In this document: positions 25,455 to 64,000 of the stretch, one piece after another
How the letters are laid out: each line of letters begins with the position of its first letter
Numbering within the stretch: position 1 is the first letter of the stretch
Notes under the pieces: generated by a model
Database searches by the model: none
Seen by the model: only the letters and a program-made list of their open reading frames with translations
Told to the model about the DNA's origin: nothing
Position numbers and translations under genes: made by a program
Source of the DNA: Heterocephalus glaber
Taxonomy: Eukaryota > Chordata > Mammalia > Rodentia > Bathyergidae
Assembly (NCBI RefSeq): GCF_000247695.1
Contig: NW_004624781.1
Coordinates: 9,389,055 to 9,453,054 of the forward strand
Direction: 5' to 3'
Length of the DNA stretch: 64,000 nucleotides

Positions 25455-26192
25455 TGTCCTAAACTGTGCATTTTATTCCACATCATTATACAATGTTTAC
25501 ATATAGTTATAATTTTTAAGAAAATGTTTCTTCTTCACCAATTTTATGTAGTGCCTAAATCTTTCACTTTAACATGGAGATCTGGAAAGAGTGGAAATCC
25601 ACATGGAGTTCTACTCTACAGAGTTGTAACGAGCTGCAAGTGTGGCAGTCAGAAAGGACGTTGCCTTAAAAGAGCAGCATGGCTTTCGAACCCTTGGCCT
25701 TAGTGAACGCAGGTATCTGGGATCCAAAGTCTCATCTCGTAGTAAGACAAAATAAATTAGTGTTGGACAGAATTCTGAATTGTACAATATTGAACAAAAG
25801 ACCACAGGGGGACCTTTTGTTTCAAGTAGCACCAATCCACACCTGATTGTGTCTCCAACATCCATCCTCCCGTTGCCCCTATCGTTGGCACTGTGAGTGG
25901 AAATCTTTCTGATTCAGTGAGGATTCCTATACGGGTTAAGCAAACTGTGTGGCTAAACGCTACGAAGTGTGGCAACATCGCCCTGGGAAATGGCACATTT
26001 AAACCATTCTCGCCCTGACATAGGCTTGCCTTTGTGTTTTCCCCGCCCCCTGCTCTAGCCGGTACTTTGTTCTGTGACAGTGGTAAAAGTAAACAAAAAT
26101 GCATTTAAGGAGTTTCACGGTAAGCAGGTGTTTAAAAACAAAACAAAACAACAAAACAAAATGAAAGAATGTGGCCGCAGCTAAGGAGGTTT
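25455..26192 (-). other. TPM1: 3'UTR of TPM1 terminal exon 9d with poly(A) signal
   Basis: Untranslated sequence follows directly after the TGA of exon 9d. It contains a TTTTGTTTTGTTTTG-type run near its start. It ends with an AATAAA hexamer (minus strand, 25477-25472, context GGAATAAAATGC), so cleavage is expected roughly 10-25 nt lower, near 25455. It resembles the 3'UTR of non-striated TPM1 mRNAs in other mammals as I remember it. The exact cleavage site is inferred. Confidence 0.75.
25472..25477 (-). terminator. TPM1: Poly(A) signal AATAAA for exon 9d transcripts
   Basis: Canonical hexamer about 720 nt after the 9d stop codon. It is the most distal TPM1 signal seen and marks the 3' end of the gene. 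Confidence 0.8.
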
Positions 26193-53530
<27,338 letters not shown>

Positions 53531-56500
53531 AGCGCCCAGGCGGCGGCCCGGCGAGGCCGCCCTCTTTCCAGACCTGCCGCCAGGGGCTGGGCGCCGGGGC
53601 CTCCCTGGACTCGCGCCGGGCGCAGGGCGCTAACCTATTCCCTCTGAGCCCGTAGGGCCCCCAGGTCCCGGCCCGCAGCCCCCGGAGCTGGGCAGTGGTG
53701 GGCGCGCTCACCTCAGGCCCTCTGCCCCGCAGCTGCAGGCCGGCGCGCTCTCCGCCCCAGCTGTGCCTCCCTAGCAGCGCGCAGCCGTCCAGGTGTCACC
53801 CAGGGAACAACTGTAGCCGAGAAAAGGCCAGCTGGGACGAGGTCGGGGTCGCTCCGGGTGTGTGTCTACACTTGTGGGGGCGTCAGCACAGTGACGGCAC
53901 CCAGCTTCCCCCGCGGGGGGGGGGCGGGCAAATACTTCCAGGACACAGGACGCACTTGGTTTATTTCTAAGTATGGGCCGGGTGTGTAGGCGTTGGGCTG
54001 AAGTTTAAGGAGGTCTCTATGCTGTCACCAGCAGTTGTGACAGCATCAATGCGGCGGTCTTCTCCTATATTTAAATTACACCCCCACCCCTCCACACACT
54101 ACCTCGTCATTATTTTCTTTGCACTGACTTTAGGGAGCCAGCCGCTTCCCGTGTTAGCACTCGGGTGCCAGGTGGCCAAAAACACGGGGCAAAGGTTTTC
54201 CTAGTTAAGTCGTGGTATCCACAGCTGTAGCTCTGAGGAAGGAACAGGGCCATTTGCGGCACTTCGTGCTGTGTGAAGGCAAGATTTGCCCTCCAACTCT
54301 CGAACTCCCTTCTATCCTGGGGGTGAGGGCGGGGAGCCTGCTCTTTCTCTCTCCCAAGCTTTAGTAGGAGAGGGAGAAGAGTGTGGGGCCCAGGCCTGGC
54401 CCAAGACCCGCTGAGGCAGGGCTGGTGAGGGTCTTGGTAACAGTCGCCGCAGGGTAATTCGCAGCCTGTACTACAAGGACCCTGAGCATTCCCCGGGCGG
54501 TACCTGAGCAGATTAGGCCGAACAAACAACTTGTAAGTTCTTCAGAGAATGATCAAGTTCCCCTCCAGGATTTCATCCAGTTTTTTCCACTAACCCAACT
54601 GCCCAGGAGGAAAAAAATACTCTGGCCTAATGGCGGAAGGAACGAACATCAGATCTATACGCCTAGGGGCTGTGTGGCCCTATGCACGTTAATCAGCGTC
54701 TGTCAGCCCAGCCACTGCTGCACAGACATTTGTCCAGGCTGTGGGCCAGATACAGATGTGCAGACTCCAGGGAGCTCATCCCCAGCTTGGAGCTTGGTGG
54801 AGGGGCAAGAATGGGGTCTCAGGAGATCCTGAGCCCCAAACCTTGCCTGGCCACTTTCTTGGAACATGGCCTTGGCCATGTTACAACCTAAGCCTCAGTT
54901 TTCTCTTCGATAAAACTAGGTAGTTGAGTTTATTTTAGAATTCACTTTTAGGGTTCTTTTTAAAAGAGAAGTTATTGAGGGACCGTGTCTTACTGACTTT
55001 TCTCCTTTCATTGTGCCTAAATTAGCTGAAAAACTCATTCAAGCTTCCTTAAATGAGCCAGGGCTATAGATAATTCGCTAAATACCATTATTGAGCACCT
55101 GCTGTATACCAGGCAGGTACTAGTCCTTGGTGTCCAGAAACAAGTAACACATCCACTTTCCCTGGGTGTTTAGCATGAGCAGGGGTGTAAGAATTCGGAG
55201 AAGGAAGAAAAAGAAATGAGCAGGTCAGAGCAGGCATAAAAAGCTTCTCTGACAAGATGGTGGCTTTTAGGCTGATCTTAGAGGAAGGGTAGCAGTAGAT
55301 GGGAAGGAGGGCTGTTCTATGAGCTAAGTGAAGAAAGCAATGTTTGGTGATGGCTGGACAGCAGGACTAGAGGCTAGAAAAGTAGGCTGAGGTCATATGG
55401 CGAAGGGCCTGGAATTCCAGGTTGAGGGGTTCAGACTTTAACGTATGGTTTGAAGACATCAATTTTTCTTTTCATCTTTCCTCTTATTAGTCATATAGCC
55501 TCTGTCACATTGGGCTATATTCCAAGGATGAAGCCTGTGGTGTTCAAATGTGGAAATGGAGCTACAGAGAGCTAACTTTTTAAATCCCTTGGTGCCCTAT
55601 CATTGATCCCTACACTGGAGATTAACATGGCAGGTCCCTGACTTTAGTCATTTCCATTTCACCCCTGTTGAGATTCTGTCTCATGAGTAACCTGACAGCC
55701 AGCTAGGCCCAACACAGTTTCATGGGCTCACCACATGTGATCTTTTTGTCATCAAGGGCCAGGCAAGTACCATGACTTAAACAACAAATTCTTCTGTATT
55801 GGACAGGCTTTCTAGTCTGAGGACCAGAAGGGTGGGCTGAATAGCCATGTGCTGTAGTGTCTCTCCCTCTTTCCCAGCTGTCTGGCCATGACTGAGGGAC
55901 AGATCTAAAGACTAACTAGGGATGTTGCTAGCATTGTATGTAGCATGTTAGGCAACAATGAACTGGGCCACTTGGCTTCTCTCTCGGTGCAGTGTAAATT
56001 AAAGAACATACAAATTATTAGTCAAGGCTGCTGAAAAAAAAAGTTTTCAGTGTAGGACTGCAGAGGCCTTGTGAGAAGGTGATTAAAGTTATTTACAAAT
56101 ACTTGGACTCACACCCAGTGTCTTGGTAGGATTGTACATCCCTATCCAATTAAGTTAGGTCTGGCCACTTTACCTGCTTGGATCAGGGAGATGTGAACAG
56201 CAGTGAATTATAGTGGGCACCTGGAGTTAGCATATGCTTCTCCATATTCACTTGTGACGACTACGGCTTCTCTGTCATTCTGGGTTCCCAAGTTGTGCCT
56301 CCTTTCCCCACAACTAACTGTGGTGGACATGTAGCAAGAGAAAGATATAAAATTCTGTTATTTTAGGCCATTGAGATATAGGGGTAATCTGCTACTGATA
56401 CAGACTAATACACTACAATAGGTCATCTCAGCTATGAGCAAAGGGAGAAGTGTGGGCATGGAGCTAGGAAGATGGAGCAGACCCATCAAGGTAAACAGAA

Positions 56501-56721
56501 GTACCATCCAGAGAAGGACTGGGGAGTATGACTGAATTCCAATCTCATGGGTCCTTATGATGCATCCTTCATTTCCTAAGGTGAAATGAGCAAGTCTGTG
56601 TTGTTGGAGAGTGAAAAAGCTGGCCAAATCATCTGCACAATGTCCCTTGCCCAGCAGTTCTGTGTGAAAACCAAAATCATGCTTGGAATTTCCAGATTTC
56701 TCCAGTGCTTGCGGTATTGAG

Positions 56722-56815
56722 TCATTTCTCAATAAATGTCAATAAATTGTCAATAAATGTCAATAAATGGCTCAATAAATGTCAATAAATTGAGCCATTT
56801 CTCAATAAATGAATG
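56722..56815. repeat. (CAATAAATGT)n-type tandem repeat with a 12-bp inverted repeat
   Basis: Repeated CAATAAATGT/CAATAAATTG units. AAATGGCTCAAT (56765-56776) and ATTGAGCCATTT (56789-56800) are perfect inverted repeats around a 12-nt loop. Confidence 0.75.
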
Positions 56816-57061
56816 ACTTTTAAATTGAATATTAGCCATACAAACAAGTAGAGAAGTAGTATCTGGAAAGGGAACAAAACTGGATTCAAAAGACCTTGTC
56901 TGCATTCAAAGTAAGGACTCTAAAGATATGGTTTTACTTTCTGAAGAATGAGTAGAAGTGATTAGATAAGTTAGGACAAATGTTTCACAAAAACTCAATC
57001 CCTTTTGTGTATAAGGCATTTAGAGTTTATGAGATCATAAGATGGAAGTGGACAGGAGACG

Positions 57062-57425
57062 TTAGCTTTCCATCACTGTGACAAAATACCTGAGGTAATC
57101 AACTTTGGGGGAAGAAAGGCTTGTTTTGGCTCACAGTTTTGGAATTCTAGTCTATGGTGGGTTGGCCTGTTGCTTTTGAGTCTGTGGGAAGACAGTAAAT
57201 CATGATGGGAACAGGAGGCAGAAAAAGCTCTTCACCTCACGGCGGTCAGAAAGCAAAGAGAGAAATAGGAAGCAGCCAGGGTCCCAACATCCCCTTCAAG
57301 GGGATATTGACCTAACTTCGTCTCTAAGTCCCACTTTCTGAAGGTTCCAACATTTCCTCGTGGTGGCACAGACCGGCAACCTAGCCAGTCTTGGTGAACT
57401 GTCAAGATCCAAAGTACAGCAGGAG
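57062..57425 (-). mobile_element. MaLR-type solo LTR, antisense
   Basis: Plus strand begins 'TTAGCTTTCCATCACTGTGAC', then 'AAAATACCTGAGGTAATCAAC', 'GGCTTGTTTTGGCTCACAG' and 'CCCAACATCCCCTTCAAGGGG'. Parallel in layout to 1076-1474. No retroviral coding sequence is present. Confidence 0.6.
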
Positions 57426-58211
57426 ACCTTCCTCGAGGAAAGAGTCTATTTGTGATGCTGGGTAAGGGGGTGCCATTTCACATATATTTCCAGCTATTTT
57501 ACCAGCATCCCAACTGGCTGCCTGGGGTTCCCTACATTGATGAGGATCTCATAGCTCAGTTTTTCTAGGAGACCTTTATTATTAAAAATACAGTTCCATT
57601 CCCTCCATAAAGCACCAGTACTTGCCATACCACATTTCCCAATATTTAGTTATGGAAGAGTCAACATGAGCAGTGCTTTCTAATGTGACACCTTCCACAG
57701 GAATGCTTACTTGAATATGTACATCGGGGATTGTTTGTTTAAAAACAACCAAACAAAACCCTTATTACCTGACAGCCACACCTTGCTTAGCAGCAACAGC
57801 TCTTACCTGTGCACTGTGACTGCCCTGAAGTCCACTGTGCTGACTCAAGCAATTAAGGGAAAGTGAAGAATCTGTAATTAAATGGAGAGACAATTGCTTC
57901 CTCCATTAGGTCTTGGAATGCAGTGAGTTATGCTCTAGGCTCATTGTCCTATGGAACAAGATACAGCATGCTCTTCTCAGGCACTGGGAGTTTTGTTTCC
58001 CAAGGGTTGTGTTGCTACCATCAAGAACCCATGAAAAATAGCATCTGCTGGGAGTGGAGTCTGAGAAATGTCTTTAGGCCATTGTGGATAGCAGCCTGCA
58101 TTGTTAGTGACACACCACTGCTCCTGATTCTGCTGAGAAGCCCAGGAGTGTGTTTGCTACCTGGAGAGTTTCATGGGCAAAATGTTCTCCTAAGTTCTCC
58201 CTAGTCCTTTT

Positions 58212-58289
58212 TGTTTGGTACTGGGGATTGAACTCGGGTCCTTGCACTTGCGTAGCAGGTGGTGAAACCACTGAGCTAAATCCCCAGCC
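58212..58289 (-). mobile_element. ID-type SINE, antisense, with 16-bp target duplication
   Basis: GGTACTGGGGATTGAACTCGGG and CCACTGAGCTAAATCCCCAG. CTCCCTAGTCCTTTTT at 58196-58211 recurs at about 58290, essentially perfect. Confidence 0.88.
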
Positions 58290-58305
58290 CCTCCCTAGTC
58301 CTTTT

Positions 58306-58432
58306 TAAAAATCTTTTTATTTGGAAACAGGGTCTTGCTAAGTTGCCTAGGCTGGGATAGAACTTGTGATCCTCCTGCCTCAGCCTCCAGAATGCTAGGT
58401 TCTAGGCATGTGCCACTGTGCTCGACATGTCT
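58306..58432 (-). mobile_element. B1 SINE, antisense
   Basis: 'GGAAACAGGGTCTTGCTAAGTTG', 'AGGCTGGGATAGAACTTGTGATC', 'TGCCTCAGCCTCCAGAATGC' and 'GGCATGTGCCACTGTGC'. Confidence 0.8.
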
Positions 58433-61400
58433 TCTCTCTCTCAACAGAAGCCTCTCTGTGTAGGTTTAAATCAGCCCAATTTGTGATGGAATTTAGCTGT
58501 CTGGAGAATAGCAATATTCCCTTACTACATAAAATTTAAAAAACACTTTCTAGTTCATGACCTCCTTACCGCCTCTCATGATACCTTCAGGATGAGTGCT
58601 GTGATTGCCATAAAGTAGATTAGAAAACCAAGGGAAGTGACTGGTTCAAGACCACTCAGCTGTAAGGTGGCAAGGCAAGGAAAAAATGCAGATGTCCCAG
58701 CTCCCAGCAACGACCATTCATTCATTCCTAAACCTGTTTTTAAGTTCATATTTGATTTCATGTTTAATAGCAACATATTATAAGGTCAGAATAGAAGAAG
58801 AAGGGCCACCATAGGTCTTTTCTACGTATAGAACATAGTTGAAACATGACACTAATGAGGCTGAAGTGGAAGGGGCCTCTTACCCTGCATGGGCTAGTTG
58901 GTACTACACCCTGGCCTCCTGTACCTGCTTGCCCACTCTCAGCCGATAGGAGAACCTGCTGAGAAAATGAAACTTGCCCCCCACTTTCAAGTCCGTGGCC
59001 TGATACGGAACAATACAGACCTCTTTGTGAGGACAGAAAGACCGGTATGTCATTACCGGTACCTACAAGGGAGAATTTGAGGTAATCATTAGAAATCTAT
59101 ACCTGCTTCCCTCAAAATCCTTAGGTTGGCAAAGGAAAGAGCCTCCAGTTAATTCAGGCAGCATGTTTAGGGGCAAATGAAGACCAACTGCTGGTCAGGA
59201 TGGCATCTAGTGCCTCATCGAGCCCACCTGGCAGAAATGAGAGCACCTCCAGGCCTTGCCCTGCAGACGTGAGCAGACCTCAGGGCCACATCCGAGTGGT
59301 GGGGTGGGATGGTTTTAATCATCACTTCCCAGCAAAACCCGCATTCTTTTCATATTGAATGCCACCTGTTCATTTTTATATTTTTATACTTGCTTCTCAA
59401 GTTTCCATGGATGTCCTTAACAGGAACACATGTGGAAGTGACCTGTGCAGTCTCCCGAATGACAAGCAGAGCTCTACTCTTAGTCTTCGGACTGTGAAAT
59501 CACCACAAAGATGCCCATGGAGGTGGAGATGTACTCAGTGTCCAGGTGTAACTCATTCGGGCTCTGTGAGGGCTGCCACATGAGGTAGATTCAAAATCTG
59601 ATTTCTGACATTTTGTTTCTGTGCCTATGACATGCTCACTGCCATCAGCTTAATTTTTGGTGGAGATGATCTGGTTCAGAGGCCTTCGGATGGAATTAGT
59701 TACTGAAAGAAAGCAGTGCACTTGCTTTTGTTTTTGCAAAGATCTTTTCTTTCCTGGCCAGTAAAACCTTTTCTCCAAGCACTGTGTACTGGGACCCTGG
59801 GTACTCCTTAAGAGAGCCTCTGTTCTCACTGTAATAGAAGTTGTGCTTCCTCAAAAGAAATGCCTCTTCCACCGGACTCTCCTGAGGATACTTTCCACCC
59901 CAGTAACTTCAACAGAGGAGGGAGTCAGGCCTTTCTTACAGCTTGAGGCAGAGGAAACTTCCTTCCAGAACAGGCTGCTGGCGGAGGTCCAGAAGGGGCC
60001 AGTATTTTTAGCATGGCCTTCTTCACTTCCCAGCACCTGCCATGATCTGTAACCCAAGGGGCTACTTAAATGCCAGTGAGATGACCGAGGACAAGGCAGC
60101 CTGAGCTAATGTCCTAAAATACCACCCACTGGAGGGTTTTCTTGCTGGAGCCATTTCACATCTAGCTCTTCCTAAACTGGGGGGCTGTACAAGCCTGGAC
60201 GAGATGTGTGATATCTGCCCCGGGAAGAGGCCAGAGAAAAACCCCGGGTCTGTCTACTTGATGCCAGCTAGAGTTGTGATGCTGACCTTGACTCCCAACT
60301 TCAGTCTCCCCTTCAGCTGCTCTTGCCATATGGAAGCAACAACGTGTCTAAACATGGTTCCCTAAAGCAAATCCTTTCTTGACATCCCTGGAATTATGTG
60401 AAGATGAGAGACAAAGTCTAGGTTGTGTCTTAGATCAGGTAATGGCAAAGGGATGCAAACTTCATTCTCAAACAGGTAGAACTCACTGAGTTCATTATCC
60501 ACTCAAGATGGTCCAAGCTGGAAATAGAAATGTGTTCTCAAGATGCCCGATATATCTGTGGTGGACAGATGCACCCTGGGTCATGAAGGATAATGAGAAT
60601 GTCTTAGGATGTCTCTAATCCTGGAGTGTGATATCACCCAAACCCACCACAGTGTTCCTGGGCATCACTGCCCATACAATACTGGGCTGATAAATTCTAG
60701 GGCTGACCCAGTGTGCCTCTGGATTTCTCTGGCTGCTTTCAATTGTCCCAAATGCTATGATACAAAATGCTACTAGTGACAGCAATTTATTTTAAAAGGA
60801 ATTGAGCCAGGATGTAAGTATTCAAGTGGGTTTTGTTCCCTTTAAAATGGTCAGTTTTCATTTAGTTGCATGAAAAATGTAACCAGCAAATGATATACAC
60901 ATATATGGTGATAAAATTTAGTTAAAAATAATAAGTAGGATACATATGTATTTCATATATATGTATGATTATACACCCACACATACTAAAAAGAGATTTG
61001 GAAAATTGCACATCAATCTGATAACTGAATTCACTTCCTCCTGGGAAGTGGGAGGGTACTGGTATCAGATATAGTAGGCAAAAGGGAGTGGAGCCATATC
61101 ATTAAGGTCTAAGTAGAATATATGTATGAATTATGTAATTAAAATATCAACAATATTTTATTTCTCTTTTGTTATTTAAAATATATTCTTGAGTTTATGA
61201 CAGGAAATTTTAGATGATTTATAATTTCCTGAATCTCTTGAAGGAAGAAAACTCCTCTTTGGCATCTGTACTAGCCAAAGTCTCACAGTAATGAAAAATT
61301 AATTTAACAATGAAGTGGTCAATTTCCTCCAGCATATCCCACTGTTTTTGAGTGCCTGGTATTTGTCGGGCGTAAAACTGGGCACCAGACATTGAAATGT

Positions 61401-61448
61401 GAGCAAGGAACAGCACTCTGGCCTTCTACAAGATCCTTTATTTCTAAG

Positions 61449-61547
61449 ATAAGAACCAAGATACATCATGTAAAGGTACAAGATCCCAACAATGAATGTA
61501 GCTGTATTGTATATCTAAAATGTACCAATAAACTTAATGGAAAAAAA
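61449..61547 (+). mobile_element. Very short 5'-truncated L1 with 18-bp target duplication
   Basis: 99 bp ending in AAATGTACCAATAAACTTAATGG plus A tail, the L1 3' end. AGATCCTTTATTTCTAAG occurs at 61431-61448 and 61548-61565, an exact duplication. A recent, severely truncated insertion. Confidence 0.85.
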
Positions 61548-62008
61548 AGATCCTTTATTTCTAAGTCACCACTTACGACAAAGTCAAGTTTTAAACAACA
61601 TAATGGAACTGTTGTTAGTGCTTTTTTATAACCCCCTCCAACAAAAGTAGTTTCTTTGCCATCTTATGTTTGGACCAAAGGCAACATGCCCCCAGCCTGA
61701 TCATGTTTCAGATTTGCCACACCTGGTTCCTGATGGCTTACGGGTGTTTCCAAAACTCTTGCCTACCTTCAAAGGATAAAGATGTGGCTCACCAAAGTCC
61801 AAACAATGTGCTATGGAATCTGTAGGCATAGAGGTTTCAAATAAGGAGATTAAAGCACCTTTGGGAATAATATGAATAAAAGAATATGGAGCAAAAAATA
61901 CTATTGTTTTCTGATGATAGAATTCTGAGTAATTTCAGAAATACTTCCTATATTTTCCAGAGTTCCAGAAATTGGTGTGTTTTACTTTCATATTAATAAT
62001 CAACCAGT

Positions 62009-62097
62009 AGGGCCAGGAATGTAGCTCAGCGGTGCCTCACCTGCCTGGCAAGAGCAAGGTCCTGAGTTCAATTCCTGGTACCAAAAACAACGACAAC
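62009..62097 (+). mobile_element. ID-like SINE (older subtype) with target duplication
   Basis: 'GGAATGTAGCTCAGCGGTGCC', 'GAGTTCAATTCCTGGTACC' and a CAACGACAACAATA tail. AATAATCAACCAGTA recurs on both sides. Confidence 0.85.
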
Positions 62098-63379
62098 AAT
62101 AATCAACCAGTAAATGTTGCTTAATGAGTCCTTTAGCCATCAGCAGCAATGCTTTCAATGTAAATTTGGGGCCTTCCAGGGAGTTTTGAAAGGAATGGTG
62201 TTATAACTGTATTGCCTGTTGGATTCTGCGTTATATTCCACACATTTTCTACTTCACAATCACAGGTTATCTGTATACTTCCAATCGCTCTGCTAGAAGG
62301 AGCACTCTTGGGTATTGTACCTGCTCCCACCACACACCTTAGGACATCCACTGAGTATACTATGAGTTAAGATGGCGGCAGACTCACTGGACTAGGCTTG
62401 AATAAGGTCAGAATTTGAATGCTATTCATACAGGCCCCAGACTTCACATTCTCAACCATCACAGCACATCGCCTCTCCAAATGTCTGTCAGGCTTGACCA
62501 CAACACACGTTTACCAAGTGAGCAAATGCTCTGTGCAGTAAGTGCCTCTGTGGCACAGTGTAACTACACATCACAAACAGCAGTAGGGAAGCCAGGGCCC
62601 AGGATCTTCTTGACTAGAAGAGAGAGAAAGCAAATGTCCACCCAGGCTGTTTCCACTCTGCTCCCTTTCCAGTAGCCTTGGCTAGGAATGACGAGCTTCC
62701 TCCAGTGCGTGGTTGGTGGGGTAGCCACTGATCCTGTCCTCTCCTCCAGGGAAACTGCTTTGCCTGTAACCCCTGCCAACTTCCTGCAGGGCACAAGTGG
62801 GCTCAGGTTCCTGGGTTCTTCCATTAGGAACCCCAAGTGGGTTTTCTCTTCTGTGTGGTCATTTCTTCTTGGTTGCTGAGCTGGAGGTCGTGAGTGCCCT
62901 GAAATGGCCATAAACACACTGAAGCCCTGGGCAGTGACAGCCCTGTCACTGGGCACACTAGACTCAGTGCCAGGCCAGGTCTCACAGGGACCTCTTGTCT
63001 AACTCAACAGCCCACAGGTTAACGCAGGGCATTGATTCCATTCTTGGGCTTTGGAGTCACTCAAGCAAGAGCCTGATGAACACACATAAGCTGTAAACTA
63101 GAGATAAAAACACCTGCCTCATAAAATTGTGAGGAGGATGACGTGTGGGAACAGAACTATGTGTCTGCTGCTTCCCCTTCAACAGTTACAAATAGGGAAA
63201 TGATTTGCAAATTACTTGTATCCTATTTACTCTTTGAAACAAAAAACATTCACAGGTCTTGATACCAGCTGTGTCTGCAGTTTAAACTACTGAAGAACAT
63301 CACAGAACATTTCCCGTCATATTTCACACAGAGGAGTCATGGGTACAAACCAGTACCAAACCTTGGTAGCTTTTTGTGC

Positions 63380-63560
63380 AGTTAGATTTTGCCATTTATT
63401 AGCTGTGTGACATTAGCCAAGTCATTAAACCTCTTTGAGCCTCAGTTTCCTTAGCTGAAAAATAGGGATGTTAATAGTACCAACTTCATCAGGTTATTAC
63501 CACAATGGAGCAGTTTCATGAATGTAAACCATGGTGCCTGCCATTTAGAAAGATTTAATG
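63380..63560 (+). repeat. MIR element
   Basis: 'TTTATTAGCTGTGTGACATTAG', 'CCTCTTTGAGCCTCAGTTTCC' and 'AAAATAGGGATGTTAATAGTACC': clear MIR core and tail. Confidence 0.85.
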
Positions 63561-63829
63561 AATATTACATTTATAATTATAAATTTATTAAAAGATCCAA
63601 CATACATGTGCACACACACGAGTTTGTGGGTGTAGCACACACACAGCTCACTGCATTTCCACAGACCCAAGCAACCAGGAGTCAGGACATTCCAGGCCCC
63701 CTGTGTCCCCCTCCACTGTCTCCCGCAGAGACACTCTCCTGACTGTTTTTACTAGTTTTGGAATCCTGATTTTGATCAGCTCGGTGGCTATTTGCCCATC
63801 ACCACTCCTGCAGGGCTCCACCTGTTTTG

Positions 63830-64000
63830 TTTTTGTTTTTGTTTTTATTAAATTCTTTTATTGGTACATTGTAGGTATACTACACAATTACATTTCTCAT
63901 TGGGAATTGTACCGTTACATAATGCATCTTGGTTCTTATTTTTTCCCCATTCCTAGCCCTCCCTTCACCCCCTCCACCCTACCCTATTTACAAAGACTTT
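63830..64000 (-). mobile_element. L1 3' end, antisense, running off the window
   Basis: Reversed tail (TTTTTATTAAATTCTTTTATTGG) then 'TGGTACATTGTAGGTATAC' (reverse of the AATGTACCAATAAA-type L1 end) and a pyrimidine-rich 3'UTR. The body must lie beyond the window. Confidence 0.7.

Larger units (their letters stand above)
53531..64000. other. 5' flank of TPM1, intergenic, repeats only
   Basis: No coding exon is recognisable on either strand. The stretch holds an LTR-like element, ID and B1 SINEs, a small L1 copy, a MIR, a T-A-rich hairpin-forming repeat and the edge of another L1, listed separately; the remainder is unique sequence. The neighbouring gene in other mammals on this side (TLN2) is far away, which fits. 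Confidence 0.75.

Noticed and set aside
56722..56815. Repeat array that might suggest a CRISPR
   Set aside because: Units are about 10 bp without unique spacers, in a mammalian genome. It is a simple tandem repeat.

Overview
The window is a piece of mammalian genomic DNA, almost certainly from a rodent outside the mouse/rat group. It holds one recognisable gene, tropomyosin 1 (TPM1), read on the minus strand. The rodent call rests on about 20 ID-type tRNA-like SINEs (A box TAGCTCAGTGG, B box GTTCGATCC, ending GGTACC plus poly-A), monomeric B1 SINEs, B1-dID-type dimeric SINEs, and rodent-style L1 3' ends (AATGTACCAATAAA). The species cannot be named from the sequence alone.

Layout in transcription order (falling coordinates). 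64000-53531 is 5' flank with repeats only. 53530-53223 is the promoter and 5'UTR of muscle-type exon 1a (53222-53109). Then come the mutually exclusive exons 2a (52454-52329) and 2b (52125-52000), the internal promoter with alternative first exon 1b (48027-47896), constitutive exons 3 (40831-40698), 4 (37484-37367) and 5 (35955-35885), and the mutually exclusive 6a (35630-35555) and 6b (35117-35042). Exons 7 (34615-34553) and 8 (34132-34063) are followed by the alternative 3' ends: 9a (32587-32509) plus 9b (31103 to about 30912), 9c (27466-27393) and 9d (26275-26193, with 3'UTR to about 25455). 25454-1 is 3' flank with repeats only.

All intron-proximal splice sites are GT/AG and the exon lengths close perfectly. 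1a-2b-3-4-5-6b-7-8-9a-9b sums to 855 nt (284 residues plus stop), 1b-3-4-5-6-7-8-9d to 747 nt (248 residues), and 1b...9c to 738 nt (245 residues). These are the known sizes of striated, low-molecular-weight and brain tropomyosins, so the locus looks intact and functional.

The most instructive signals are in the splicing control. A CTAAC branch-point candidate lies only 42 nt from the exon 2a donor and about 160 nt from the exon 2b acceptor, and no AG occurs in between. PTB-type pyrimidine tracts and UGC clusters flank exon 2b. The last codon of the striated isoform is split over an intron, so that non-splicing still yields a full-length protein with a different last residue. I found no unknown protein-coding system. 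Outside TPM1 the interest lies in mobile-element structure: nested and twin-primed insertions, and two tiny related hAT-like elements.
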